Assembly: GCA_963788285.1 (NCBI GenBank)
Contig: CAWBGB010000017.1
Coordinates: 1 to 64,000 of the forward strand
DNA length: 64,000 nt
Direction of reading: 5' to 3'
DNA from: Alicyclobacillus_A sp963788285
GTDB lineage: Bacteria; Bacillota; Bacilli; Alicyclobacillales; Alicyclobacillaceae
Shown: positions 57,303-64,000 of the stretch, in pieces
Layout: each line of letters begins with the position of its first letter
Position numbering within the stretch: the stretch's first letter is position 1
Notes under the pieces: generated by a model
The model's input: the letters and a program-made list of their open reading frames with translations, nothing else
The model's database searches: none
Told to the model about the DNA's origin: nothing
Translations under genes and position numbers: made by a program

Positions 57303-58961
57303 TCACAAGGCTTCGACCGCCTCCTTCAATCGTTGCTCAAACGCTGCCTTGTGCCGCGACAAGGTCTCATCATCCCAGCGGAACAACGTTCCCATGTAAG
57401 CGACAACAGGGTCTTTCCACTGTCTTGCCCACTGAATATCGAAATACGTGCTGCTCGTTCGGCGCGTGAAATAGTCTTCCGGCGTATATGCCATTTCGTG
57501 CTCAATGGCGTAGATGAGCGTCGCAAACACTTCCAGTGACAGACCATGCGCTTGTGCTTCCGCCCCTCGCTCGTGGGCAATCTGATACACCTTTTCCACA
57601 TTCGATCCATACCGATGCACGAGCTTCCTCGCTACCTGTTCCTCGAAGCCGAGTGACACACCTTCTTGGACTTTGGCATCGACGTAGGCTGGAAATCCTG
57701 CACTGCCACCCACGTGGCCGCCGGAAATGATCACCTTGTCGGTGGTACATTGGGGAAACTGTCGGTTTGTCTCCGCCGTCAATTCCGCCGCTACGAGGTT
57801 CACCACTTTCTCCGCCATTTTGCGGTACCCGGTCAGTTTCCCGCCAGCAATCGTAAATAGCCCGCTCTCGGAACGGAAGATCTCGTCTTTGCGGGATATT
57901 TCTGATGGGTCCTTGCCCTCCTCGTGAATGAGCGGACGCACTCCGGCCCAGCTGGATTCCACATCGGCCGCAGTCAGGTGCACGCTTGGAAACATGAAAT
58001 TGACCGCATTGATCAGATAATCCAAATCCGCTTTGTTCATTCTCGGGTGTGCCAAGTCATCTTTATAATCGGTGTCCGTCGTCCCAACGTAGACCTTGCC
58101 GTCCCTCGGGATGGCAAACACCATGCGACCATCTGGAACGTCAAAGTACACAGCGTTCTGCAAAGGGAAGCGCTGACCGTCAATGACGATGTGCACACCC
58201 TTGGTTAGGTGCAGCGTCTTGCCGGTCTTCGAGTGGTCCATTTCACGTAGTGAATCGCCCCACGGCCCAGTGGCGTTCACAATTTTGCGGGCGTACAGTT
58301 CGTGCGTGTGACCACTTACCAAGTCCTGAACTTTGACGCCCACCAGTTTCGTTCCGTCGTAGATCAAGTCGACCGCTTTCGTGTAGTTGATGGCCAATCC
58401 ACCGCGAGAAACCGCTTCTTTGATGATTTCAAGTGTCAGCCGGGCGTCATCCGTTCGGTACTCGACGTAGTACCCGGCTCCTTTGAGTCCCTCTCTGCGC
58501 AGCAGGGGTTCCTTGGCCAGTGTCTCTTGGACATTCAGCATTTTCCGCCGCTCATGTTTTCGGACGCCGGCCAGAAAGTCGTACAGGCGAATGCCGACGG
58601 AAGTTGCCAGACGCCCATAGGTGCCGCCTTGAATGATGGGCAGCAGCATCCATTCAGGCTTGGTCACGTGGGGGCCATTCTCGTAGACGATGGCTCGTTC
58701 CTTGCCGACCTCGGCAACGAGTCCGACTTCAAACTGCTTCAAGTAGCGAAGGCCGCCGTGAACCAGTTTTGTGGATCGACTCGAAGTGCCCGCAGCGAAA
58801 TCTTGCATTTCCACCAGGGCCGCTTTCATACCGCGCACAGTTGCATCTAATAGAATGCCTGCGCCTGTCACGCCGCCGCCAATGATCAGCACGTCGAGCG
58901 GACTGGAACACATTCTATCCAACACTTGTGTCCTCGCGTGGCTGGAGAATAAATTTGTCAT
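57303..58961 (-). CDS. glpD: Aerobic glycerol-3-phosphate dehydrogenase
   Basis: Membrane-associated FAD enzyme of 552 residues that oxidises glycerol 3-phosphate to dihydroxyacetone phosphate and feeds electrons to quinone. FAD fold start DVLIIGGGVTGAGILLDATV, TKLVHGGLRYLKQFEVGLV, VNATGPWGD and FTIAGGKLTGYRKMAEKV. ATG 58,961 follows GAGGAGTGG; the ORF extends three codons further without a site. Transcribed after glpK but with its own promoter and a leader terminator. Confidence 0.93.
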   Translation of the reverse strand: MTNLFSSHARTQVLDRMCSSPLDVLIIGGGVTGAGILLDATVRGMKAALVEMQDFAAGTSSRSTKLVHGGLRYLKQFEVGLVAEVGKERAIVYENGPHVTKPEWMLLPIIQGGTYGRLATSVGIRLYDFLAGVRKHERRKMLNVQETLAKEPLLRREGLKGAGYYVEYRTDDARLTLEIIKEAVSRGGLAINYTKAVDLIYDGTKLVGVKVQDLVSGHTHELYARKIVNATGPWGDSLREMDHSKTGKTLHLTKGVHIVIDGQRFPLQNAVYFDVPDGRMVFAIPRDGKVYVGTTDTDYKDDLAHPRMNKADLDYLINAVNFMFPSVHLTAADVESSWAGVRPLIHEEGKDPSEISRKDEIFRSESGLFTIAGGKLTGYRKMAEKVVNLVAAELTAETNRQFPQCTTDKVIISGGHVGGSAGFPAYVDAKVQEGVSLGFEEQVARKLVHRYGSNVEKVYQIAHERGAEAQAHGLSLEVFATLIYAIEHEMAYTPEDYFTRRTSSTYFDIQWARQWKDPVVAYMGTLFRWDDETLSRHKAAFEQRLKEAVEAL

Positions 58962-59106
58962 GAAGACCACTCCTCAACTGCCTTATTGTCTATTTTTTCT
59001 ACGTGATCGCTTTGCAAAACGACGGGTGCGTTTCCCGAATGCCGAAAACGCGACATATTGAGGTGAACTAATTGTTCGCCGCGAAGATGTAAATTGCTGA
59101 ACATTG

Positions 59107-59158
59107 CAAAAAAGACCACATGGCTCTATGCAATTCTGCATAAAGCTTGTGGTCTTCT
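59107..59158 (-). terminator. GlpP-type attenuator in the glpD leader
   Basis: On the minus strand AGAAGACCACAAG pairs with CATGTGGTCTTTTTT around an AT-rich loop, ending in a T run, about 150 bases before glpD. In Bacillus subtilis GlpP with glycerol 3-phosphate prevents termination at such a hairpin. Shares the (G)ACCAC stem with two other leaders in this window. Confidence 0.75.
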
Positions 59159-59249
59159 CCTCGGCTCAACCCACGTATTAACTTGTATTGGATGGAGGCG
59201 ACAATCGGCGTCACGTACTCGTCGTGAAGTGATAATGGTTTGTGCCTCC

Positions 59250-59278
59250 ATTATATAACCGATGAGGACGATTGTCAT
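59250..59278 (-). promoter_or_regulatory. Promoter of glpD
   Basis: On the minus strand ATGACA (complement of 59,273-59,278) and a perfect TATAAT (complement of 59,250-59,255) are 17 bases apart. A catabolite-responsive-element-like stretch, AGTAAGCGCTTTGC, lies at about 59,286-59,301 over the glpK stop codon. Confidence 0.6.
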
Positions 59279-59296
59279 GCGCTATCGGCAAAGCGC

Positions 59297-60787
59297 TTAC
59301 TTAAAACTCCGAGTCGCGCTGACGGCCTTCTGCCAGCCCTTATATAAGGAATCGCGTTGTTCGCTGCTCATACGAACTTCGAAGTCTCTGTCAACACTCC
59401 AGTTTTTTGAGATCTCATCCTTGCTGTCCCAGAAACCGACGGCCAGTCCTGCCAAGTACGCAGCGCCCATCGCAGTTGTTTCCAACACGACAGGTCGTTC
59501 TACAGGCACGCCGAGGATGTCGGCCTGGAACTGCATCAGGAAGTTGTTTGCTGTTGCCCCGCCGTCGACGCGAAGTTTCTTTAATTGAATGGAAGAATCC
59601 GCTTCCATTGCGCCCAGGACGTCCTTGGTCTGATACGCCAGCGATTCGAGCGTTGCCCGAACAAAGTGTTCTTTTTGCGTGCCGCGCGTGAGACCCAAGA
59701 CAGCGCCGCGTGCATCACTGTCCCAGTACGGAGTGCCAAGACCGACGAACGCAGGTACCACATACACCCCTTCGGTAGACTCGACCTTTTCGGCGTAGCT
59801 CTCACTTTCTGCGGCACTCTTCAGCATACGAAGTCCGTCACGCAACCACTGAATGGCCGAGCCTGCAACAAAGATGGAGCCTTCCAGCGCGTATTCAACC
59901 TTTCCATCGATACCCCAAGCAATGGTGGTCAACAAGCCATGTTCGGACCGAACAGCCTTGTCACCTGTGTTCATGAGCATAAAACAACCCGTTCCATAGG
60001 TGTTCTTCGCCATCCCCGGCTCAAAACACGCTTGCCCAAATAGTGCTGCCTGTTGGTCACCGGCGATACCTGCAATCGGCACAGACTTCCCTAAGAAGGA
60101 GGATGGTTCCGTGTAGGCATAGACTTCAGAGGAAGAACAGACTCTTGGCAGCATGGACTTCGGAATCGAAAGGATGTCTAGTAACTCATCATCCCACTGC
60201 AAGTCGTAAATGTTGTACAACAACGTACGTGATGCATTGGTGTAGTCCGTCACGTGCGCCTTACCACCAGACAGTTTCCATACGATCCAGCTGTCAATGG
60301 TGCCAAACAGTAAGTCACCGCGTTCAGCGCGCTCCCTGGCGCCTTCAACATGGTCCAGAATCCACTTGACCTTCGTTCCGGAAAAATACGCGTCAATCAA
60401 GAGACCGGTCTTGTTGCGAAAGACATCGTTCAAGCCTTGCGCTTTCAATTCGTCACAGATGGGGGCGGTTTGGCGAGACTGCCAGACAATCGCATTGTAC
60501 ACCGGTTGACCTGTGTGCCTATCCCACACCACGGTAGTTTCACGTTGATTGGTGATACCGATGCCCGCCACCTGATCAGGCGAGACCTGCTGCGTTGCAA
60601 GAACCTCTGAAATGACGCTTTGTACTGAACCCCAAATTTCCATGGCGTCGTGTTCTACCCACCCTGGTTTGGGAAAAATCTGTGTAAACTCTTTCTGAGC
60701 AATACCTTGAATGGATCCATCCTTACTAAACAGAATCGCGCGTGAACTGGTCGTGCCTTGGTCAATTGCTAACACATACTTGGCCAT
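59297..60787 (-). CDS. glpK: Glycerol kinase
   Basis: A 496-residue FGGY kinase that phosphorylates glycerol with ATP. Seen: AIDQGTTSSRAILF (phosphate 1), GITNQRETTVVWD, SWIVWKLSGG, AGIAGDQQAALFGQACFEPG and the late LRVDGGATANNFLMQFQADI. The phosphorylatable His region common in Firmicutes GlpK (TTIAWGIDGKVEYALEGSIF) has no obvious His in this text. GGAGGG precedes the ATG. Lies directly after glpF. Confidence 0.95.
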   Translation of the reverse strand: MAKYVLAIDQGTTSSRAILFSKDGSIQGIAQKEFTQIFPKPGWVEHDAMEIWGSVQSVISEVLATQQVSPDQVAGIGITNQRETTVVWDRHTGQPVYNAIVWQSRQTAPICDELKAQGLNDVFRNKTGLLIDAYFSGTKVKWILDHVEGARERAERGDLLFGTIDSWIVWKLSGGKAHVTDYTNASRTLLYNIYDLQWDDELLDILSIPKSMLPRVCSSSEVYAYTEPSSFLGKSVPIAGIAGDQQAALFGQACFEPGMAKNTYGTGCFMLMNTGDKAVRSEHGLLTTIAWGIDGKVEYALEGSIFVAGSAIQWLRDGLRMLKSAAESESYAEKVESTEGVYVVPAFVGLGTPYWDSDARGAVLGLTRGTQKEHFVRATLESLAYQTKDVLGAMEADSSIQLKKLRVDGGATANNFLMQFQADILGVPVERPVVLETTAMGAAYLAGLAVGFWDSKDEISKNWSVDRDFEVRMSSEQRDSLYKGWQKAVSATRSFK

Positions 60788-60867
60788 TGTTCATCCCTCC
60801 GACACACGTGTAAAAATACGTACTTGCGTTGAAACATAGAACAAGTTGAGCAATTTTTTCACATGGC

Positions 60868-61581
60868 TCAGTGAAATAGTCCGAGAAACGCCCATGCTGC
60901 AAGGACGGCGCCCACTATCGGTCCGACAACAGGAATCCATGCATAGCCCCAATCCGAACTTCCTTTTCCTGGAATTGGTAGAATCGCGTGAGCGATACGT
61001 GGCCCAAGGTCACGTGCGGGGTTAATGGCGTACCCGGTTGTGCCTCCGAGTGACATGCCGATGGAAACAATCAGCCATCCAACCACGAAAGTCTGCAGTC
61101 CGGGGCCAAATCCGACACCTTTTACACCAAAGGCCAGCAGTGCCAGAACGAGTACAAAGGTTCCGACTACCTCGCTGATGAAGTTCGAAAAGGGGCTACG
61201 GATGGCTGGCCCGGTACAGAAAACCGCGAGTTTCGCTGCAGCGTCATCCGTTTCCTTCCAATGAGGCAAGTAGTGAATGAAGACGACGACTGCGCCGAGA
61301 AACGCGCCAATCATCTGCGCAACAATCATCGGAAAAACCTGTGACCAGGCAAGTTTACCTGCAACGGCAAAGCCAATGGTCAACGCTGGATTGAGGTAAG
61401 CACCACTATAGTGTCCAACCATGTAGGCTGCAACCATCACTGCGAGGCCCCAGCCAATTGAAATGACCACCCAGCCAGCGTTTTCAGCCTTAGACTTTTT
61501 TAACACCACTCCAGCGACGACACCGTCTCCGAGTAAGATCAGGATAAACGTTCCAATGGCTTCCGCTAGAAAATTTGACAT
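60868..61581 (-). CDS. glpF: Glycerol uptake facilitator
   Basis: Aquaglyceroporin of 237 residues with six helices and the two half-helix motifs: first HYSGAYLNPALTIGFA (NPA) and second GYAINPARDLGPR (NPA, then Asp, the glycerol-selective mark). Lets glycerol diffuse in. ATG 61,581 follows CAGGAGG. First gene of glpF-glpK, behind a GlpP-type leader terminator and a consensus promoter. Confidence 0.95.
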   Translation of the reverse strand: MSNFLAEAIGTFILILLGDGVVAGVVLKKSKAENAGWVVISIGWGLAVMVAAYMVGHYSGAYLNPALTIGFAVAGKLAWSQVFPMIVAQMIGAFLGAVVVFIHYLPHWKETDDAAAKLAVFCTGPAIRSPFSNFISEVVGTFVLVLALLAFGVKGVGFGPGLQTFVVGWLIVSIGMSLGGTTGYAINPARDLGPRIAHAILPIPGKGSSDWGYAWIPVVGPIVGAVLAAWAFLGLFH

Positions 61582-61623
61582 GTTCGTTTCCTCCTGCATC
61601 CAAATTGCTAGTTGGATTGTCGT

Positions 61624-61637
61624 TGCAAGCGCTTAAC
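61624..61637. promoter_or_regulatory. Candidate cre (CcpA) site before glpF
   Basis: TGCAAGCGCTTAAC fits the catabolite-responsive element core (TGNAANCGNTTNCA) except at the last two bases. It lies between the leader terminator and the glpF start, where CcpA could act as a roadblock. Confidence 0.45.
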
Positions 61638-61690
61638 TTGATGCCCGACATGAATGGATTCGGGTTCGTCCTTTCAGCCCCCCTTCACGA

Positions 61691-61742
61691 CAAAAAACCA
61701 CAAGACCCAGACCAAACGGTCAAGGCAACTTGTGGTTCTCTC
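61691..61742 (-). terminator. GlpP-type attenuator in the glpF leader
   Basis: On the minus strand GAGAACCACAAG pairs with CTTGTGGTTTTTTG around a 25-base centre, ending in a T run, about 110 bases before glpF. Same stem motif as the glpD and dhaK leaders. Confidence 0.8.
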
Positions 61743-61808
61743 AATCTCACATGAATATGAACTTGAATATTCCGCCAAGAAAGCGGATTCAAATCGCTGC
61801 TAATTGTC

Positions 61809-61837
61809 AATATAATTTGCCGAGAATTGCGTGTCAA
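61809..61837 (-). promoter_or_regulatory. Promoter of glpF-glpK
   Basis: On the minus strand a perfect TTGACA (complement of 61,832-61,837), a 17-base spacer and TATATT (complement of 61,809-61,814): strong SigA-type promoter between glpP and glpF. Confidence 0.7.
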
Positions 61838-61901
61838 CAGGTTCATATGTGATCAACAGTGGAAACACCGGAGCGGAGCGCACCGAAGGGCTATCAGTGG
61901 T

Positions 61902-62465
61902 CTATGCTTTTCGGGCAAAATGATTCCAAATCTGTCTCGACGAAGTTGTAACGCCGCTAGCCCCGCTTTGTAGGACCCGGTTGACGTCCTCCACACTTCG
62001 AATAAAGCCACCAGCCAGGACAGGCCGTCTGGCTCTATCACAAACTTCCCGTATGACTTCTGGCATAACGCCAGGCAGGACCTCGATATAATCGGGATCA
62101 GATGCGTTGATGATTCGATAACTGGTTTCCAACGAATGTGAATCAAGAAGAAAAACACGCTGAATACTAATCAGTCCGTGTTTCTTTGCTGTCAATACGA
62201 CATTGGAGTGCGTAGATATCAACCCGGCTGGTTTAATCACCTGGCAGAGAAACTGTGCACCTGCCTCGTCATTTCGCAATCCCTGCACCAAGTCCGCATG
62301 CAAGAGTAGCTTTTTGCCGTGATCCCGGGCCATTCTTCGAAGGTACACCAGTTGCGCGATGTATACGTCCAACAATACGACGAATTCAAAATTGGTCTTC
62401 ATGAGAAATTCAAAGTCTTTCACTGATCTCGCAGCGGGAATGACGGTTTGGTCGTGTACACGCAT
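61902..62465 (-). CDS. glpP: Glycerol-3-phosphate-responsive antiterminator GlpP
   Basis: A 187-residue RNA-binding antiterminator with a TIM-barrel-like fold. Typical text: VIPAARSVKDFEFLM, LLLHADLVQGLRNDEAGAQF, PAGLISTHSNVVLTAKKHGL and DYIEVLPGVMPEVIREV, ending PVLAGGFIRSVEDVNRVLQS. With glycerol 3-phosphate bound it lets polymerase pass leader terminators. ATG 62,465 is chosen because GGAGGT lies seven bases upstream and this gives the normal length; the frame is open for 64 more codons. Confidence 0.9.
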   Translation of the reverse strand: MRVHDQTVIPAARSVKDFEFLMKTNFEFVVLLDVYIAQLVYLRRMARDHGKKLLLHADLVQGLRNDEAGAQFLCQVIKPAGLISTHSNVVLTAKKHGLISIQRVFLLDSHSLETSYRIINASDPDYIEVLPGVMPEVIREVCDRARRPVLAGGFIRSVEDVNRVLQSGASGVTTSSRQIWNHFARKA

Positions 62466-62792
62466 ATTGACTACCTCCACACCTACGTTATTTGCATACG
62501 CACTGACAAGGGGTGACACGGTGTCAGTGGTAGGCGAGCTTGTTTCGATATAACGTTTTGCGTTCCCTAGGTGAAAGAAATGGGGACTGTATTCCAAAAG
62601 ACTCCAATATAAAGAATACTTTCTATTATCTCTACACAACAGTCGCGACGCAAGCATAGTCTTTCAAGGTCTGCATCATGGACGTCCCATGATTTGATAC
62701 TGATACTCTCTTGAAGTTTCCGGAAATCAGGTGTAATTTACTATAGAATCAGGCAGATGAGACGAACAAGTTCATGCTGGGTGGAGACGTAG

Positions 62793-62838
62793 AGAACCAC
62801 GGTTTTCCCTGTCGTTCGTACAGGGTCTGTGGTTTTTC
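62793..62838 (+). terminator. GlpP-type attenuator in the dhaK leader
   Basis: AGAACCAC pairs with GTGGTTTTT, with an inner stem CCCTG/CAGGG, ending in a T run, about 115 bases before dhaK. The GAGAACCAC text is the same as in the glpF leader, on the other strand. Confidence 0.75.
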
Positions 62839-62950
62839 TGTTCTGGATGTATGAAATCGGTTCCATTCAGTCTGAACATACGCCTTTATGTAGGGATGAG
62901 GTCAGCCTGTGTCTCACTGTTCCGCCAAGAACTACGTGGAGGTGCACGAT

Positions 62951-63931
62951 GTGAAGAAGATCCTGAACGACGTAAGGCAGTATGTGGACGACATGTTGGA
63001 GGGGCTAGTGGCCGCACACCCCCAGCTGAAGCGGATTCCAGGTACACAAGTTATAGTGCGAGCAGAAAAAGGGGATAAGGTCGCATTGGTGAGTGGGGGA
63101 GGGAGTGGACATGAACCGGCTCACGCGGGGTTTGTCGGAAAAGGAATGTTGGACGGTGCCGTCGCTGGTGAAGTGTTCACGTCGCCTACGCCGGACCAAG
63201 TTTTAGAAGCTATCAAGGCGGTTGACAGTGGCAAGGGTGTACTATTGGTTATCAAAAACTACACTGGGGATGTTATGAACTTTGAGATGGCGGCTGAACT
63301 TGCGCGCGCCGAAGGTATAGAGGTCGAGCAAGTCATCGTCAACGACGACGTGGCAGTCGAGGGAAGTACCTACACGGTCGGGCGAAGAGGCATTGCGGGA
63401 ACCGTCTTTGTTCACAAAATCGCAGGTGCAGCTGCGGAAGCTGGCCATAGCCTCGATAAGGTTAAGCGTATTGCTCAAAAGGTCGTTGACAACATCCACT
63501 CTATGGGTATGGCATTGCTGCCCTGCACCATTCCTGCCAGTGGCGAACCGAGCTTCGACATTGGGGAGCACGAAATGGAAATTGGTATGGGCATCCACGG
63601 CGAACCCGGAATCGAGCGTATCCCGTTAACCAACGCGGACGGCATTGTATCTATGATCCTCGACCGAATTCTTGTTCACACAACCGCTGTCCCAGCAGAT
63701 AGTCTGGCTGTGCTCGTCAATGGACTTGGAGCAACACCGCTCAGTGAACTGTACATTGCAAATCGCAGTATTTCGCGAATCTTGGCGGATAAAGGATTCA
63801 AGGTTCATAGAACCTTCATCGGAGAATACATGACATCGCTTGAAATGGCTGGATTCTCTATTTCGATTCTCAAACTGGACGACGAATTGACAACCTTGCT
63901 GGATGCGCCCACAACGGCTCCAGCATGGTGA
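62951..63931 (+). CDS. dhaK: Dihydroxyacetone kinase subunit DhaK
   Basis: A 326-residue subunit that binds dihydroxyacetone covalently through a His (in MGIHGEPGI) for phosphorylation by DhaL. Other marks: ALVSGGGSGHEPAHAGFVGK and LLVIKNYTGDVMNFEMAAEL. GTG 62,951 is chosen because GGAGGT lies seven bases before and the protein then begins VKKILND, like the family; ATG/GTG upstream would add 14 residues. Followed by dhaL. The GlpP-like leader suggests it belongs to the glycerol regulon. Confidence 0.9.
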   Translation: MKKILNDVRQYVDDMLEGLVAAHPQLKRIPGTQVIVRAEKGDKVALVSGGGSGHEPAHAGFVGKGMLDGAVAGEVFTSPTPDQVLEAIKAVDSGKGVLLVIKNYTGDVMNFEMAAELARAEGIEVEQVIVNDDVAVEGSTYTVGRRGIAGTVFVHKIAGAAAEAGHSLDKVKRIAQKVVDNIHSMGMALLPCTIPASGEPSFDIGEHEMEIGMGIHGEPGIERIPLTNADGIVSMILDRILVHTTAVPADSLAVLVNGLGATPLSELYIANRSISRILADKGFKVHRTFIGEYMTSLEMAGFSISILKLDDELTTLLDAPTTAPAW

Positions 63932-63952
63932 CGGTGGAAAGGTGAAGATCCT

Positions 63953-64000
63953 ATGTACCATCTATCAACAGACACGTTCGTCTCGTTCATCGAAGCCTAT
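63953..64000 (+). CDS. dhaL: Start of dihydroxyacetone kinase subunit DhaL (cut by window end)
   Basis: ATG 63,953 follows GGTGGAAAGGTGAAG, 21 bases after dhaK. Only 16 codons (MYHLSTDTFVSFIEAY) are inside the window. Called from position after dhaK; too short to prove by sequence. Confidence 0.55.
   Translation, partial: MYHLSTDTFVSFIEAY

Overview
The window looks like a chromosomal segment of an aerobic, endospore-forming Firmicute of roughly 50% G+C. Bacillus-type Shine-Dalgarno sites, a CotS/CotSA spore-coat cluster, a class IV (PhaR-PhaC) polyhydroxyalkanoate operon, a GlpP-controlled glycerol regulon and a SleB-type hydrolase behind a ydaO-class riboswitch all point that way. A member of the Alicyclobacillaceae or a relative is my inference only; no rRNA is present to test it.

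Region 1 (1 to about 22.8 kb) is a giant imperfect inverted repeat centred near 9,540. Bases 1-9,540 are a noisy reverse-complement copy of about 9,540-22,800, lacking about 3.25 kb. Where the arms disagree the lesions look random, and at mntH the two arms can be combined into one open frame. Where they share a lesion (nitrilase stop codon, SdpI frameshift, ArsR deletion) it was probably in the DNA. I read this as a long-read fold-back at a contig end laid over a region of real gene decay; a hairpin chromosome end is the exotic alternative. The better arm carries three tRNAs, mntH with an MntR-like operator, ArsR and cation-transporter remnants, a YjiC-like glycosyltransferase, RpiR/permease/nitrilase fragments, an EamA exporter, a two-component system and a secreted repeat protein.

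Region 2 (21.8-29.1 kb) is accessory. It has SgcJ-like, SdpI-like, SCP2-like and zinc alcohol dehydrogenase genes damaged by stops or internal deletions, then a surface cluster (DUF6230-like, DUF6114-like and a 12-residue-repeat secreted protein whose repeat breaks the frame), a LuxR regulator, and a displaced copy of the SgcJ-like gene end.

Region 3 (29.1-34.7 kb) is the PHA locus: phasin, PhaR, PhaB and PhaC; a convergent alpha/beta hydrolase; then PhaQ, a second phasin and a second reductase. Region 4 (34.9-44.8 kb) holds an MFS importer, the riboswitch and LysM-SleB hydrolase, a wrecked regulator, and a catabolic cluster (M20 amidohydrolase, DUF3311 plus sodium:solute symporter, carbamoylase-type hydrolase, acyl-CoA ligase) that suggests uptake, hydrolysis and CoA activation of an amide substrate.

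Region 5 (45.1-52.4 kb) is a spore-coat glycan cluster: CotS-like kinase with a 7-residue repeat tail, CotSA-like glycosyltransferase, epimerase, UDP-glucose dehydrogenase, sugar nucleotidyltransferase and ATP-grasp enzyme. Region 6 (52.6-56.4 kb) is an R2-like ligand-binding oxidase with an aldehyde and an iron alcohol dehydrogenase behind a perfect 16-bp palindrome. Region 7 (56.6-64 kb) is an Uma2 pseudogene and the glycerol regulon (glpP, glpF, glpK, glpD, dhaK, start of dhaL), with three leader terminators sharing one stem motif.
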